Source: Parachlorella kessleri (taxonomy: Eukaryota; Chlorophyta; Trebouxiophyceae; Chlorellales; Chlorellaceae). From it: a stretch of 41,905 bases of DNA. Where the stretch lies: NCBI GenBank assembly GCA_001598975.1, contig BBXU01001904.1, forward strand, positions 1 to 41,905, given 5' to 3'. Both the position numbers and the translations under genes were made by a program. Positions 21,045-31,661 of the stretch are shown piece by piece; the stretch's first letter is position 1, and each line of letters opens with the position of its first letter. The notes beneath the pieces were generated by a model. It was not told the origin of the DNA and did not search any database. It saw nothing but the letters and a program-made list of their open reading frames with translations.

Positions 21045-22633
21045 GGTGAGGAGGGGCGGGCAAGCTCACACCGACCTTTGTGGTTGGGAAGCTCCCAGTG
21101 AGGCAGCCGCCCTGCAGCAGGCCCAAAAAGTATAGGTTTATGTCCCGCATCTTGTGATCTTGGTGGTATGTACGAAGGAGCCTTGCATGCAGGTCAACAA
21201 AGCGTTGCACTTAGCCCTTCTATCCTCCTTCTCAAACTCTAAAGGGACCCAGGGTGGCTCCCAGCTAGGCTTCTTGCTGTACTAGCGCTTCAACCCACAA
21301 CCACAGCGAAGGGCAAAACTTCTATCTCTCACTGACTCAGACAGCTCAGCCAATCCTCAAATTTGGTGCGCCACGCGTCCGCTTGCGTGTCCGCCACTGT
21401 CGCTGGACTGACCTGGACCAGCAGCTGTGAGGACAGGCCCCCTGCTCCTCTTGCTTGGCCTGAGGCAGGACCTCCCAGGCGACCCCTCACCTGCAACAGC
21501 TGGTCAAGGCATTCTGGGGTGCATCAATATTACTGTCGAACCTTGTCTCCTATCGCAGCAAGCCCAGGCTGTGCGGATCGGGACCGTTGTGCATGGCCGG
21601 GTTTTCAAGTTGCCGATTACTCCTTAAGGCAACGCCCTACCTCGATTGCACAAGGGATACCACCAAGGGAACACGAAAGAAGGGCAAGCCGGAACGGCAG
21701 AATTTCTGAAAGCAAGACACAGCCCACTGCACTTGCCTGGCACTCACAAACTATGCTTGCCTGGCCTGTCTTCGACACAACAATGCGATCCCAATAAATG
21801 CAGACCTCAATATCTATGATTAGTGTGGGGAGTGATCGGGGCGCAGGCGGCTGGGGGGTGAAGGCTGAACATTCTGTGAGGACAGTCCGTTGCCATACAC
21901 AGTTGCTCGCAGGTACATGCCAGACCAATAACCAATCACACAGCAGGGGGCCGGGCAGGGGGCAGGCCCTGCTGTGAGATTTTGGTTTGTTGGTGTGAAG
22001 CAACAGCTAGGTGCGACTGTACCAACGGTTCCTTTGGCGTGCTAACAGCTGCACCATGACAGCAGGCACAGCTGACCAGCATCAGCAACAAGGTATGGGG
22101 TGGTGCTCTCTCTGCTTAACTGTGCAATCCTGGATCCGTCCTGCCAGACAGCAGCATACATGTGACAGTCAGCTTCAGTGCTTCCCGCAGCGTTTGGCAA
22201 GCTCGAAGGGCAACCTGTGAAATACTCCTCCCAACAACTAATTCTATAGACTGTGAGAGGTGTTCAGCACCCGATAAAACAGCCTACAATTAGTAAGGTG
22301 TAAGGACATAAGAGATAGCAAATTCTGGTGGCCTTAGCAGTCCCTGGGAGAGACCTACTGGCTCAGAACTCAGGCAAGACACAGAGCATAACTTCATCCA
22401 GCCAGCGCTCATACAACTACATCCTATCTCCACTCTGTTCACACTATTTGCCACCCTTACTCAAGACGTCCACAAGAACCCCTGGGAGAGGCCTGCTGAA
22501 ATGCAGGGGTGGCAGGCAGCTCACCTTCGGGTTCAACCAGACTAGGTACCAGTTCAACTACAGCTATCTACATTACCTAGGTCATAGCTGCAAATGGCAA
22601 GCGAATTCAAGGCAGCCTGACCAAATCATAGTT
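21045..22633. other. Spacer between mTERF copies 3 and 4 (duplicated)
   Basis: No gene recognised. Several parts resemble the spacer between copies 4 and 5. One is around 21415-21500 (CCTGGACCAGCAGCTGTGAG) against 24545-24640. Another is 22020-22190 (CCTTTGGCGTGC, then AGCATCAGCAA) against 25190-25360. A third is 22560-22620 against 25600-25665. It must hold the promoter of copy 3 and the 3' end of copy 4. Confidence 0.5.
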
Positions 22634-24175
22634 CTAGTCCTTGAGCGGCAGGAAGCCCCACTCCCTGCCCTCCTCTGTGCCCAGCCATGCCTCCTCCCAC
22701 TCCGCCCAGCCGGCCCAGGGTAACTCCCGCCCCTGCTTCTCTAGCTGCTTGCGTAAAGCAGCCATGAACGTGGCACTGCTTGGTATGGCTAGCAGACTTG
22801 GAGTGGGCGGCGGCTCCAGCCCGCAGCCCCGCAGCAGAGCCAGCCGGGCAGCCAGGCGCCGTGTGGCGACCGTGATGTATGCCGGAGTTGCAAGAAAGTC
22901 GTCCAGCGTCCACGGCGACACACGCTCAATCCACCCCAGCTTCTGCTGCTGCAGGGGGCTGTCCAGGTCCAAGAGTAGCAGGGTGGGCTGCTTCCTGACC
23001 ATTCCCTGGATCTGCTGCTGGCTGTACCCCCTCGCTGCCAGCTTGCCTAAGCTGCAATCTGCAGTTTTGGCTGTCAAGATGCCAAGCACAGGCTGTGCCC
23101 GCACTAGGCTGCACCCCGCCCCCTCCTCCCCCATGTACCAATCTAAAAAGCGAAGCAGGGGCGGCAGGCTGGCCTCCAGTGTGACAGTCAGCAGCCTGGG
23201 CTGTGCTACGACAACCTGCAGAGCTGTTGCGGCGTCCAGGTCCAGGTACTGCTGCAATGCCCTAATTCGCCCATACAGGCGTTCAGGTTTGTAATTGAAC
23301 AAAGCTGGCTGCTTGAGCAGCATGTGCGCCAGCTGCTCTGCTGGCACCTGCTGCCTTTGCAGCGACAAGCAGACCGCGCTAGCAGAAGTAGCCGACAAAG
23401 ATAGAACCAGGCAGAGGGACTTGGAGCCTGCTAGCTTTTCTAACCCCACCCCCAGGCTGTCCTCCAGCCACTGAAGCAGCTGTTGCACCTTGCCGTGGTC
23501 ACGCGGCAGGTACCCGGCGGTTGCTCGGGGTGATGCCGCCAGTACCTTCCCGTCCGCTGTTAAGTTTGGGGTTTTGGGGTGCGGCCTGTGGTCAGTATAT
23601 GCCCCAAGTGCTTGCAGCAGCTGCAGGTTGGGCAGGAAGGTGTCCTTGTAGCTGCACGACAAGAGCGAGGCAGTGGTACGAGCCGCAAACAACCGGACAA
23701 TCTGCTTGGGGCTGAGCCCCTCTGCCGCCAGCGCTGCCAGCTTGGGCTCGACATTGCTGTCAACCTCCTCCTGGCTGAGGGCCAGGTGCTTGGGGGCGCT
23801 GAAAGCTGTCAGATCTGTGATGCCATGCCGCAGCAGGCAGGCATGCAGCGGGCAGGGCTGGGCTGGGCTGCTGCTGCTGCTGTCGCCGTCGCGGCTGCTG
23901 CTAGGCTGCCGAGCTGCACTTCTGACCACAACGTGCCTGTCAGGGGCAAACCGGGGACAGCTGTGGAGGCGAGAACTGCCAACTCCCCAGCCGTGTCTAC
24001 AGCGACGCCACCCGCCACTGTTGTTGCTGTCTGCAGTAAAGTGACCTCCAGGGCACCAGTGTGCCGGATTAAATAACAAGCTGCTGCTGGGGCCTGTCCT
24101 TAGACTGCTTATCTGGGCGGTCAACTGGTGACTGCAGGGCCGCTGCCAGGCATGAGCCAGACTGGTGGAGGGCAT
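22634..24175 (-). CDS. mTERF-domain protein, copy 4, intact
   Basis: This is an intact copy and the best reference for the family here: 513 residues from the ATG at 24175 (CTCACCATG), although the frame is open further upstream. Residues 1-100 are Arg/Ser/Gly-rich and variable, plausibly an organelle presequence. PCPLHACLLRHGITD lies at 107-121. mTERF-type helix pairs run from about 145. The clearest are 277-345 (QVPAEQLAHMLLKQP, LDLDAATALQ, LPPLLRFLD) and 378-450 (ARGYSQQQIQGMVRKQP, WIERVSPWTLDDF, RRLAARLALL). The Trp-rich tail (residues 487-513) ends GFLPLKD. mTERF proteins bind organelle nucleic acid and act in transcription termination, splicing or ribosome assembly. The target of this one is unknown. 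Plastid or mitochondrial location is inferred. Confidence 0.85.
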   Translation of the reverse strand: MPSTSLAHAWQRPCSHQLTAQISSLRTGPSSSLLFNPAHWCPGGHFTADSNNSGGWRRCRHGWGVGSSRLHSCPRFAPDRHVVVRSAARQPSSSRDGDSSSSSPAQPCPLHACLLRHGITDLTAFSAPKHLALSQEEVDSNVEPKLAALAAEGLSPKQIVRLFAARTTASLLSCSYKDTFLPNLQLLQALGAYTDHRPHPKTPNLTADGKVLAASPRATAGYLPRDHGKVQQLLQWLEDSLGVGLEKLAGSKSLCLVLSLSATSASAVCLSLQRQQVPAEQLAHMLLKQPALFNYKPERLYGRIRALQQYLDLDAATALQVVVAQPRLLTVTLEASLPPLLRFLDWYMGEEGAGCSLVRAQPVLGILTAKTADCSLGKLAARGYSQQQIQGMVRKQPTLLLLDLDSPLQQQKLGWIERVSPWTLDDFLATPAYITVATRRLAARLALLRGCGLEPPPTPSLLAIPSSATFMAALRKQLEKQGRELPWAGWAEWEEAWLGTEEGREWGFLPLKD

Positions 24176-25677
24176 GGTGAGGAGGGCGGGCAAGCTGGTA
24201 CCGAGTTGTAGGGTTACAGGAGTTTCCAGGGTTACAACAGCCCTGCAGCAGGCCAAGAATTGCAGGTTGGGTTCCGGTGTAGGTCTTGCTGATGTATGCA
24301 CCAGCAGCCTTATATGCAAGCCATCGAGCAGTCCAGCCTTCTTTACTCCTTCCCCGCAAGTTAAGAGGGGCCCAGGGCGGCTCGCAACTAAGACTTTGCT
24401 GGGCAGCGTCTTCAGTAGTCTAAAGGGAAGCCAAGGAACCTTTTGCTCATCAAAGCAGCATGAAATGCAGCTCAGCCAGTCCTCACAACCTAGGAGACAC
24501 CCAGCCAGTTTGAGAACTAGGTGTCCCACCAGTATTGCTTGACCTGGGCCGGTTCTGACCTGGGCCAGCAGCTATGAGGACACACCCCGGCTCCCTTTGC
24601 TTGGCCTGACGCCGGACCACCCTGAAGACCCCTCAGCTGCAACACCCAGGAAAAGATTACTGAGTTGCAGCATGTTTGGTCGTGGCAGCGGACGGGCCTT
24701 GTCTCCCACCGCAGCAAGCCCAGGCTGTGCGAAACCGATCGGCATGCATGGCTGGACCTCGAAGTCTGCTCCAACGGTTACCGCCTCTGTTCCCAAGGCC
24801 AGGCCACTCCTCGGTAACACTAAGGGACACCAAGAAAGGGACACAACAAAGAGGCAACCTCATGCGGCAGAAAGCAAGGCTCACCCCAGGGCACTTGTCT
24901 GGTATGCACAGCCATGTTCACTTTGTCTGTCCTCGAGACACAATCGTGCGAACTTGATCAATGAAGAACAAGTCCAGTGAGTGATTGAGGCGCATGCAGA
25001 GCAGCTGGGCGCAAGCGGGTGACAGACCTCACCTGTGAAAGCTGGTAACCCTGGTGATGACGCTTTACGCCACACACAATCTGCTTGCAGATATATGCCA
25101 CGACACTAGACTCATAGCAGGGGGCAGTCGACTCCAAGACATCTGGTTGGGTGGTAACAGACACGAGAAAGTGCACATGTTCAAACAGGCCCTTTGGCGT
25201 GCGCAGACTCCAACCTGACAACCGGCGCAGCTGGCCAGCATCAGCAAAAAAGTGCTGGGTGGCGCTGTCTCTGCATGCGTGTGGTCCTGGGTTCATGGGG
25301 CCAGCCTGCCCTGCCCATGAGCAACATACATGTGAGAGTCAGCTTCCCGCTGCAGCTGTTAGCAGTCCTGGAAGGCAAAATGTGGAACTATGCATTTTTC
25401 CCAGAGACCTGCAGGTACGGACTGGCAACACCCAATCAAACAGGACATGGACTATGCATGGTGTGAGGAGATACTGCAACAACACACAATAAGATAACAC
25501 AACACAGATATATGAACACAACCCCCTAGAGGAGGGCTCTGAATGCGACCGATGTGGCCAAGTCTCTTTGGGATCCAAACAGACTACATACCAGGCTCAC
25601 TCCCAGCTACAAGACTACCAAGGTCTAGCTGCAAACGGCAAGCGGGTTGAGTTCAGCCTGACTGAGCCGTCGCCCTA
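24176..25677. other. Spacer between mTERF copies 4 and 5 (duplicated)
   Basis: No gene recognised. It is the diverged partner of the spacer between copies 3 and 4, with matches at both ends and in the middle. It holds the promoter of copy 4 and the 3' flank of copy 5. Confidence 0.5.
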
Positions 25678-27481
25678 CTACTCCTTGAGCGGAGGGAAGC
25701 CCCACTCCCTGCCCTCCTCTGTACCCAGCCACGCGTCCTCCCACTGCGCCCAGCTGGCCCAGGGCAGCTCCTGCCCCTGCCTGGCCAGCTGTTGGCGCAC
25801 AACAGCCATGAAATTGACGTTACTGAGGACTGCTATCGTCCCAGGCGAAGAGGGCAGCTGCAGCCTGAACTCCCGAAGGAGAGCCAGCCGAGCGGATAAA
25901 CGGCGTGTGGCGGCCGTGATGTAGGACGGACTGGCAAGATAGTCATCCAGCGTCCAGGGCGACACACGCTCCATCCACATTAGCTTCTGTTGCTGCAGGG
26001 GGCTGTCCAGGTCCAGCGCAAGAATGATGGGGTGCTTGCTGACCACTGCCTGGATCCGCCGCTGGCTGTACCCCCTTGCTGCCAGGCTGCCGATACTGCG
26101 CTCTGCTGCTGCGGCACTGAGTGCAGCAAGCACCGGCTGTGCCCGCAACAGCCTGCGCCCTGCCCCCACCTCCCCCATGTAGCCGTCCAGAAAGCGCAGC
26201 AGGGGCGGTAGCTTGGATCCCATGATAATAGCAAGCAGATTGGGGTGTGCAATGGCAACCTTCAGGGCTGCAGCTGCGTCCAGGCCCAGGTGCTGCTGCA
26301 AGGCCCCTAGCCGTGCAGACATCACTGCAGGTCTGTAACCAAATAGGGTTGGCTGCCTAACCAGCATGTGCGCCACTCGCTCTGCTGATACCTGATGCTC
26401 TCGCAAAGACAAGCAGACCGCGCTAGCCGCATCAGCTGACAGAGCAAGAGCGTTGCAGAGGTCTTTGCAGCCTGCCAGCCGCTGCAGCCCAACTCCCAGG
26501 CTGCCCTCCAGCCACCGCAGCAGCTGTTGCACCTTGCTGGGATCACGGGACAGATACATGGCAGCAGCAGCTGGCGAGTTTGCCAGTAAGTTCCCTGCCG
26601 CTGTGAGGTGTGGGTTTTTCGGGTGCGGCCTGTGGTCAATGTACGCCCTAATTTGACGCAGCAGCTGCAGGTTGGGCTGGAAGGTGTCCTGGTAGCTGCA
26701 CGACAAGAGTGAGGAAGTGGTACGAACCCTTACCAACTGGACAATCTGCTTGGGGCTGAGCCCCTCCGCCGCCAGCGCTGCAAGCTTGGGCTCGACATTG
26801 CTGCTGACCGCCTCCTGGCTGAGGGCCAGGTGCCTGGGGGCGCTGAAGGCTGCCAGATCCGTGATGCCATGATGCAGCAGGCAGGCGTGCAGCGGGCAGA
26901 GCTGAGCTGCGCTGCTGCTGCTGGGGGCACCAGTGCTAGTGTCAGTGCTAGTGTCAGTGCTACTGTCAGGCCCTTTGTCCTGGCGCCCTGAAGACTTGGC
27001 TACGCTGGCACAGTCAGCTGCTGTGCCTGCTGTCACTATGGCCCTGATTCCGCTGAGGCTAGGGAGGCTCGCCGGACGCTGCCTGGCTGAAGCTGCAGAA
27101 CCGAGGAGCCCTTGCCAGGGGTTGAATGATGCATGCTGCTGCTGCTGCTCATCAGCACGCAGGGTAAGCGTTGGCAGACTGGCAGGCAGGTCCGCAGCTG
27201 GTCTGTTTTGTGGCAGGGAGCCATCATTCAGAAGGAGTAACTCAAGGCCCCAAGCCCTGCACACAGGTGACCAAGGTCCTATAGCATCCACTGTCGAGTA
27301 TCGCACAAAATCCCTTTCTGCTGCTGTGAGGCAGATGCATTGATTGATGATAAGGAGACCACCCCTCCGCTGCAAGCAAAGCAGGGCCGCCCCAAATCGG
27401 GCCTATCCCCCCTTGCAGACGGCAGAGCACCACTCACCAGGGTCTGCTAGCGGTGCCCTTCCGAGACAGGGCTCTGAGCAT
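25678..27481 (-). CDS. mTERF-domain protein, copy 5, open main frame, doubtful first splice
   Basis: The main exon is open down to the stop at 25678-25680. It carries PLHACLLHHGITD, the mTERF repeats, GYSQRRIQAV, SPWTLDDYL and the complete tail (WAQWEDAW, then GFPPLKE). The region before the first conserved block has a 12-base repeat giving STDTSTDTST. The main frame has no ATG near its start. A first exon at 27481-27438 (MLRALSRKGTASRP, donor GTGAGT) matches that of copy 2 in length and sequence. The natural acceptor CTTGCAG before 27369 would join one base out of frame. A GAG acceptor five bases on (exon from 27364) would restore it. So this copy either uses a poor acceptor, starts elsewhere, or is broken at the N terminus. 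Confidence 0.7.
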
Positions 27482-29055
27482 CTCTCACAAGCCTAGCCTC
27501 TGCAGCACCTGCAGATAGGCACAACCGGGTGCGGCAATGGACGAGCCGGGTATACACCTCCTAAAAGAGTTCCGTGACACCCAGCTGAGGGCAGCGTGCG
27601 GGGAGAGAATGGAGGGAGCAATTGCAGAGGTCTTAGGTGCCAAGGGCTGTGTCCTGCTGGCTCCCTGGTACCACTTTGCAGCCCACAGCTTGACTTCACC
27701 CGCCCTTCCCATGATCTGCAGGAGCTGCAAGTGCATCCTCATCGCTCAATCCGGCAAAAAAGAACTCAAACCTGAACTTGCCTTGTCCAAGCTGGAGCAC
27801 TTCGGAGCTTGCCCAACCCACAGCCCTGTTGTAAGCAAGTGCAAAGTGAGCGCATCACCCACGAAATGGACCAATGAAGAGGACAGCATTTCAACTTCTT
27901 GCACGCTGTGGCTGCACCCAGCCAGCTTTCCACCCCCAAGCTTAGCATCACTGACCTAAGTAGCCGCTGTGGAGACGTTGTTCCTCCAGAGCGGCTCTGT
28001 TGAGGAGACCCTCCCCTGCAGCACCTTCAGGAAAGGGTCCTGGTTCGCAAGGGTGGAACCCGGGCACCCTGACAGACACTTGTCTCCCACAGCAGCGAGG
28101 CTCCACCACCACCCAGCCAGCTTGTGGGCCTTGGCCTCAGTGCGCCCCACCTACCCTCGCCAGCCGCACTGGAGACGCTGTGCCTCCTGCTTGGCTATTG
28201 CTGAGGGTGCCCACGAAAAGCCTCTCCAGTTACCCGATGGGACATGATTCGCAGGTGCAGACAAGGCAATCAATGGAAAATTGTATTAACTCGTGGCAAC
28301 GACATACCAACCTAGTCTTACCTTGGGTTATATCTCTCCAAGCGCGTTAAATTCACCAGAGCTCTGCAGGGGTGCTTGTTGTTTCCCATTGGGGAGCATG
28401 CAAGGCACCTGGGCGCAAGCGGGATTAGGAGGTGACAGCAAGGAGAGCAAGCCTACACCGCGCCATTAAAAGCGGCACGGCTCGAAATTGTCCATGCTAC
28501 TTTGTACTGTGCAGAGAACGTGCAATTTGACAGTGTGCGGTCTAGTGTAGCAAAACAGGTTCAGCTGGCAAGCTCGAAGCAAAGTCTCTGACGGCGCTCC
28601 TTCTACCCGACCACAGCCACACCCGCACTATGAGAATTGCAACCTGAGAGGAAACTACACCTTCACAGGCTTCCAATCCTGCGGACTCCTCCTCCAGGAA
28701 GGCTTGCCAACCGGCATGTTACACTGCTTACAACACAACCAAGAGAGTGTCTATAAGCGAATCGTGGCGAAAGAAAATCCAAGTCCATTATCAAGTGTAG
28801 ACAGAAGAACGTGGCTAGGCAACACAAGGGCACATCGACAAAGGCTGAGGTAGCCCTCAGTCAGGCCTACAGGAAGGATCTGAAGTGAAGTATAGTCCCT
28901 GAAGAGGTCTGAGGGTTAGGCAGCCAGGTAAGCATCCAGCTCACCCTTCGTAACCCCCTTCACAAGTCATTATATTGCAAAAACTATGAACAACACGATT
29001 AGGGTGATGCAACGAGTCATCAGCCAATCAGGCACAGCATAAACGACACGCCGCC
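27482..29055. other. Spacer between mTERF copies 5 and 6 (duplicated)
   Basis: This is the partner of the spacer between copies 2 and 3. No confident gene. Longest matches are around 27540-27705, 28050-28180 and 28545-28965. It contains the 5' flank of copy 5 and the 3' flank of copy 6. Confidence 0.5.
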
Positions 29056-30543
29056 TTACTCCTTGAGCGGCGGGAAGCCCCACTCCCTGCCCTCCTCTGT
29101 GCCCAGCCACGCCTCCTCCCACTCCGCCCAGGTGGCCCAGGGCAGCTCCCGCCCCTGCCTGGCCACCTGGCATTGCGCACTGTTCATAAAATGAGAGTCA
29201 GTGCGAACTGCTAGCACACCGGGGGTGGGTGGTGGAGGCAGCCCACATTCCTGCAGGAATGCCAGCCGGGCAGCCAGGCGGCGAGTCTTGGTGCTGGTAA
29301 AGTAACGCGGCACATCCAAGAAGTCGTCCAACGCCCAGGGCGACACCCGCTGAATCCAGTCCATCTTCTGCCGCTGCAGCGGGCTGTCAAAGTTCACTGC
29401 CAGAAGCTGGGGCTGCTTACCAGGTAGACCCTGGATACGCTGCTGGCTATTCCCCCTTGCTGCCAGGCTGTCGATACGCTTTGCTGCTGCTGCTGCTGTT
29501 TCAGCACCAATTGAGGGCTGTGCCCGCACCAGCCTGCGCCCCGCCCCTTCCTCCCCCATGTATTCATCCAGGAACCGAAGCAGGGGTGGCAGGTTGAATT
29601 CTAACCTAAAAGTAAGCAGCTTGGGTTGTGCAATAACAACCTGCAGGGCTGCTGCTGCATCCAGGCCCAGGTGCTGCTGCAGAGCCCGTAGCCGAGCAGA
29701 CAGCAATTCAGGTTTAAGAGCGAATGCTGTTGGATATCTGAGGAAAATATGCTGAATCTGCTTGGCTGGAACCTGTTGCTGTTGCAGCGAAATCCAAACC
29801 GCGCTGGCTGCATCAGCTGACAGATGAAGCGCACTGCAAAGGCTTCTGCAGGCTGCAAGCTGTTCTGAATCAACTCCAAGGCTGCTCCCCAGCCACTGCA
29901 GCAGCTGTTGCACCTTGCCGGGGTCGCGGGACAAATACATGGCAGCAGCATGTGGGTTGTTTGCAAGTGCCTTCCCTGCAGCTGTGAGGTGTGGGGCTCC
30001 AGGGTGCGGCATGTGGTCTGTATATGCCCCTATTTCTCGCAGCAGCTGCAGGTTGGGCAAAAAGGTGTCGGCATAGCTGCACCACAGTGGCGAGTTGTGG
30101 GCCTTCAAGACTTGCCAAACTTGTTTGGGCTTGAGCCCCTCTGCCGCCAGCGCTGCCAGCTTGGGCTCCACATTGCTGTCGACTGCCTCCTGGCTGTGGG
30201 CCAGGTGCTTGGGGGCGCTGAAGGCGGCAAGATCAGTGATTCCATGCCGCAGCAAGCAGGCGTGCAGCGGGCAGGGCTGCGCTGGGCTGCTGCTGCTGCT
30301 ACCAGGCTGTGATGCTGCTGCTGCTGCGACTGCTGAACCCCCGACACGCCTGCGTCTGCCACAAGGGCCGACAAGACTCGTGCTGCCTGCCCCGCTGCTT
30401 TTACTGCTGTTAGATGTCCTTGGGCACTGTCCAGTAGGAAAAAGATGCAGCCAAGCTTTGCCAGCACATGCGCTGGCACTGCCCTGGGCTCCAGGGTGGT
30501 GGGAAGCCCGCCTTGTGGAAGGGAGCCAGGTAACAAGAGGCAT
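29056..30543 (-). CDS. mTERF-domain protein, copy 6, intact
   Basis: This is an intact frame of 495 residues from the ATG at 30543 (ACCACCATG context). The frame is open 45 codons further upstream. Its first 110 residues differ from all other copies and contain Arg-rich stretches (GRRRRVGG) and Ala/Ser runs, so it is the most distinct member by its leader. From PCPLHACLLRHGITD onward it matches the family. The mTERF repeats include QVPAKQIQHIFLRYP, LGLDAAAALQ and LPPLLRFLDEYMGEE, then SPWALDDFL. The tail is complete (WAEWEEAWLGT, then GFPPLKE). The glycine-tyrosine of the usual ARGYSQ motif is GN here (ARGNSQ). It is divergent to PSY, about 1.1 kb apart. Organelle targeting is inferred. Confidence 0.83.
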   Translation of the reverse strand: MPLVTWLPSTRRASHHPGAQGSASACAGKAWLHLFPTGQCPRTSNSSKSSGAGSTSLVGPCGRRRRVGGSAVAAAAASQPGSSSSSPAQPCPLHACLLRHGITDLAAFSAPKHLAHSQEAVDSNVEPKLAALAAEGLKPKQVWQVLKAHNSPLWCSYADTFLPNLQLLREIGAYTDHMPHPGAPHLTAAGKALANNPHAAAMYLSRDPGKVQQLLQWLGSSLGVDSEQLAACRSLCSALHLSADAASAVWISLQQQQVPAKQIQHIFLRYPTAFALKPELLSARLRALQQHLGLDAAAALQVVIAQPKLLTFRLEFNLPPLLRFLDEYMGEEGAGRRLVRAQPSIGAETAAAAAKRIDSLAARGNSQQRIQGLPGKQPQLLAVNFDSPLQRQKMDWIQRVSPWALDDFLDVPRYFTSTKTRRLAARLAFLQECGLPPPPTPGVLAVRTDSHFMNSAQCQVARQGRELPWATWAEWEEAWLGTEEGREWGFPPLKE

Positions 30544-31661
30544 GGTGGTAAAAGGGGCAGTGGTGCTAAGTCCGAGGGCTGCAATGGCATAGAAGTCCTG
30601 CAGGACGACGAGGACGGGCTTATTGGTTCGCAAAGCTGCTGGGTGCGGCGGTATGTCAAAGCTGGCCGACGAGTGCATGCAAGCTTTTGCAGCAAATTAT
30701 AGGCCACCGCTCCCATGAGGAGGCTTGTGACCCTGGAGGTCCTGCAGGAGCACTTTTCGAACTCTCTGCCATGGCAAAAGTCAAGTCAAGCCAAGCACCT
30801 GTACCTGTCAGCGCAACACACAGCAAACAATCACACCTGAGCAGTTGGTTCGTACGGCTTCCGGACCTGGTACAGTGAGGTTGAGAAACCTAGCCAGCCA
30901 GCTTGCAAAGCTCCAGTCTTAGTGCTGGCAACCTGCGTAAGCCAGGTTCGCTGTTGTCATTGTCTCTGAGTGCAAGGATTCAAACATGCTAGTGTAACCA
31001 GTGGCCTGCCGTCATTGGGGGTAGGCCAGCTTCATGCACCCCCACCAGACTGCGGTGACATAATGACTTCTGTCACACCTCCAGTTGAACGTGTCTTTGG
31101 CGGCTCGTTGCCCAGTATCAGGCTGGGACTGCAGACTGCAGACTGCAGTGCATCCAACTGATCCCTTGTGCAGCCATCGCAAGCTACTTTGAGCTCCAAA
31201 TATTACCCAACTTGTTGTGTACATCTTGCCATCGAGTGCAGGTCGAATGTATTCGATGTATGCGTGCATTGCAAAGTTACTGGCGGGAAGATATCTGAAC
31301 GCACATCCTCTGGATTCCTTCCAACCTCCCTCGCGGTTCTCGATCACTACCCTTGACCTTTGAGTTGCCTCGAATTCAATAGGGCCCTGTGAAGGCGCCT
31401 ACAAGTTGCACCGTGTTTAGCATCAAACCCAGCGGCTCTGGAGCCTAGGGAATCATTAAGGGTCTTTGCAAGCAAGTTGGTCCGCTTTCGACACTAAAGG
31501 GACGTCAACTCAACGACAGCCTGCATCAGCGCTCCCCGGCAGGTTGGCAAGCACCGTGAAGCAGCACTCGGCCCTCCTTCATCTTCTGCTGGAGTTGCGA
31601 AGAGCCTAGTTTGCCGTCAGACTAGCAAGGCCTCAGACTAGCTACACTGCTGTGGTGGGCC
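30544..31661. other. Divergent promoter region between mTERF copy 6 and PSY
   Basis: No exon recognised. A short tandem repeat, GACTGCA three times, lies at 31127-31147. Promoters for both divergent genes should be here, but I see no motif I can name. Confidence 0.45.

Larger units (their letters stand above)
25678..29055. repeat. Segmental duplication, copy B (partner 16157-19523)
   Basis: This is the partner of the block at 16157-19523, with mTERF copy 5, its first exon and the spacer up to the end of copy 6. Coding and non-coding parts both match, which shows duplication of a block of about 3.4 kb and not of the gene alone. Confidence 0.8.

Noticed and set aside
21936..21978. Inverted repeat CACAGCAGGG / CCCTGCTGTG in the spacer between mTERF copies 3 and 4
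   Set aside because: The arms are short, separated by a G-rich loop, and I see no related copy or context, so it is not better than chance in this composition.
22641..23294. 217-codon plus-strand frame across mTERF copy 4
   Set aside because: It is antisense to an intact 513-residue mTERF protein and has no recognisable domain.
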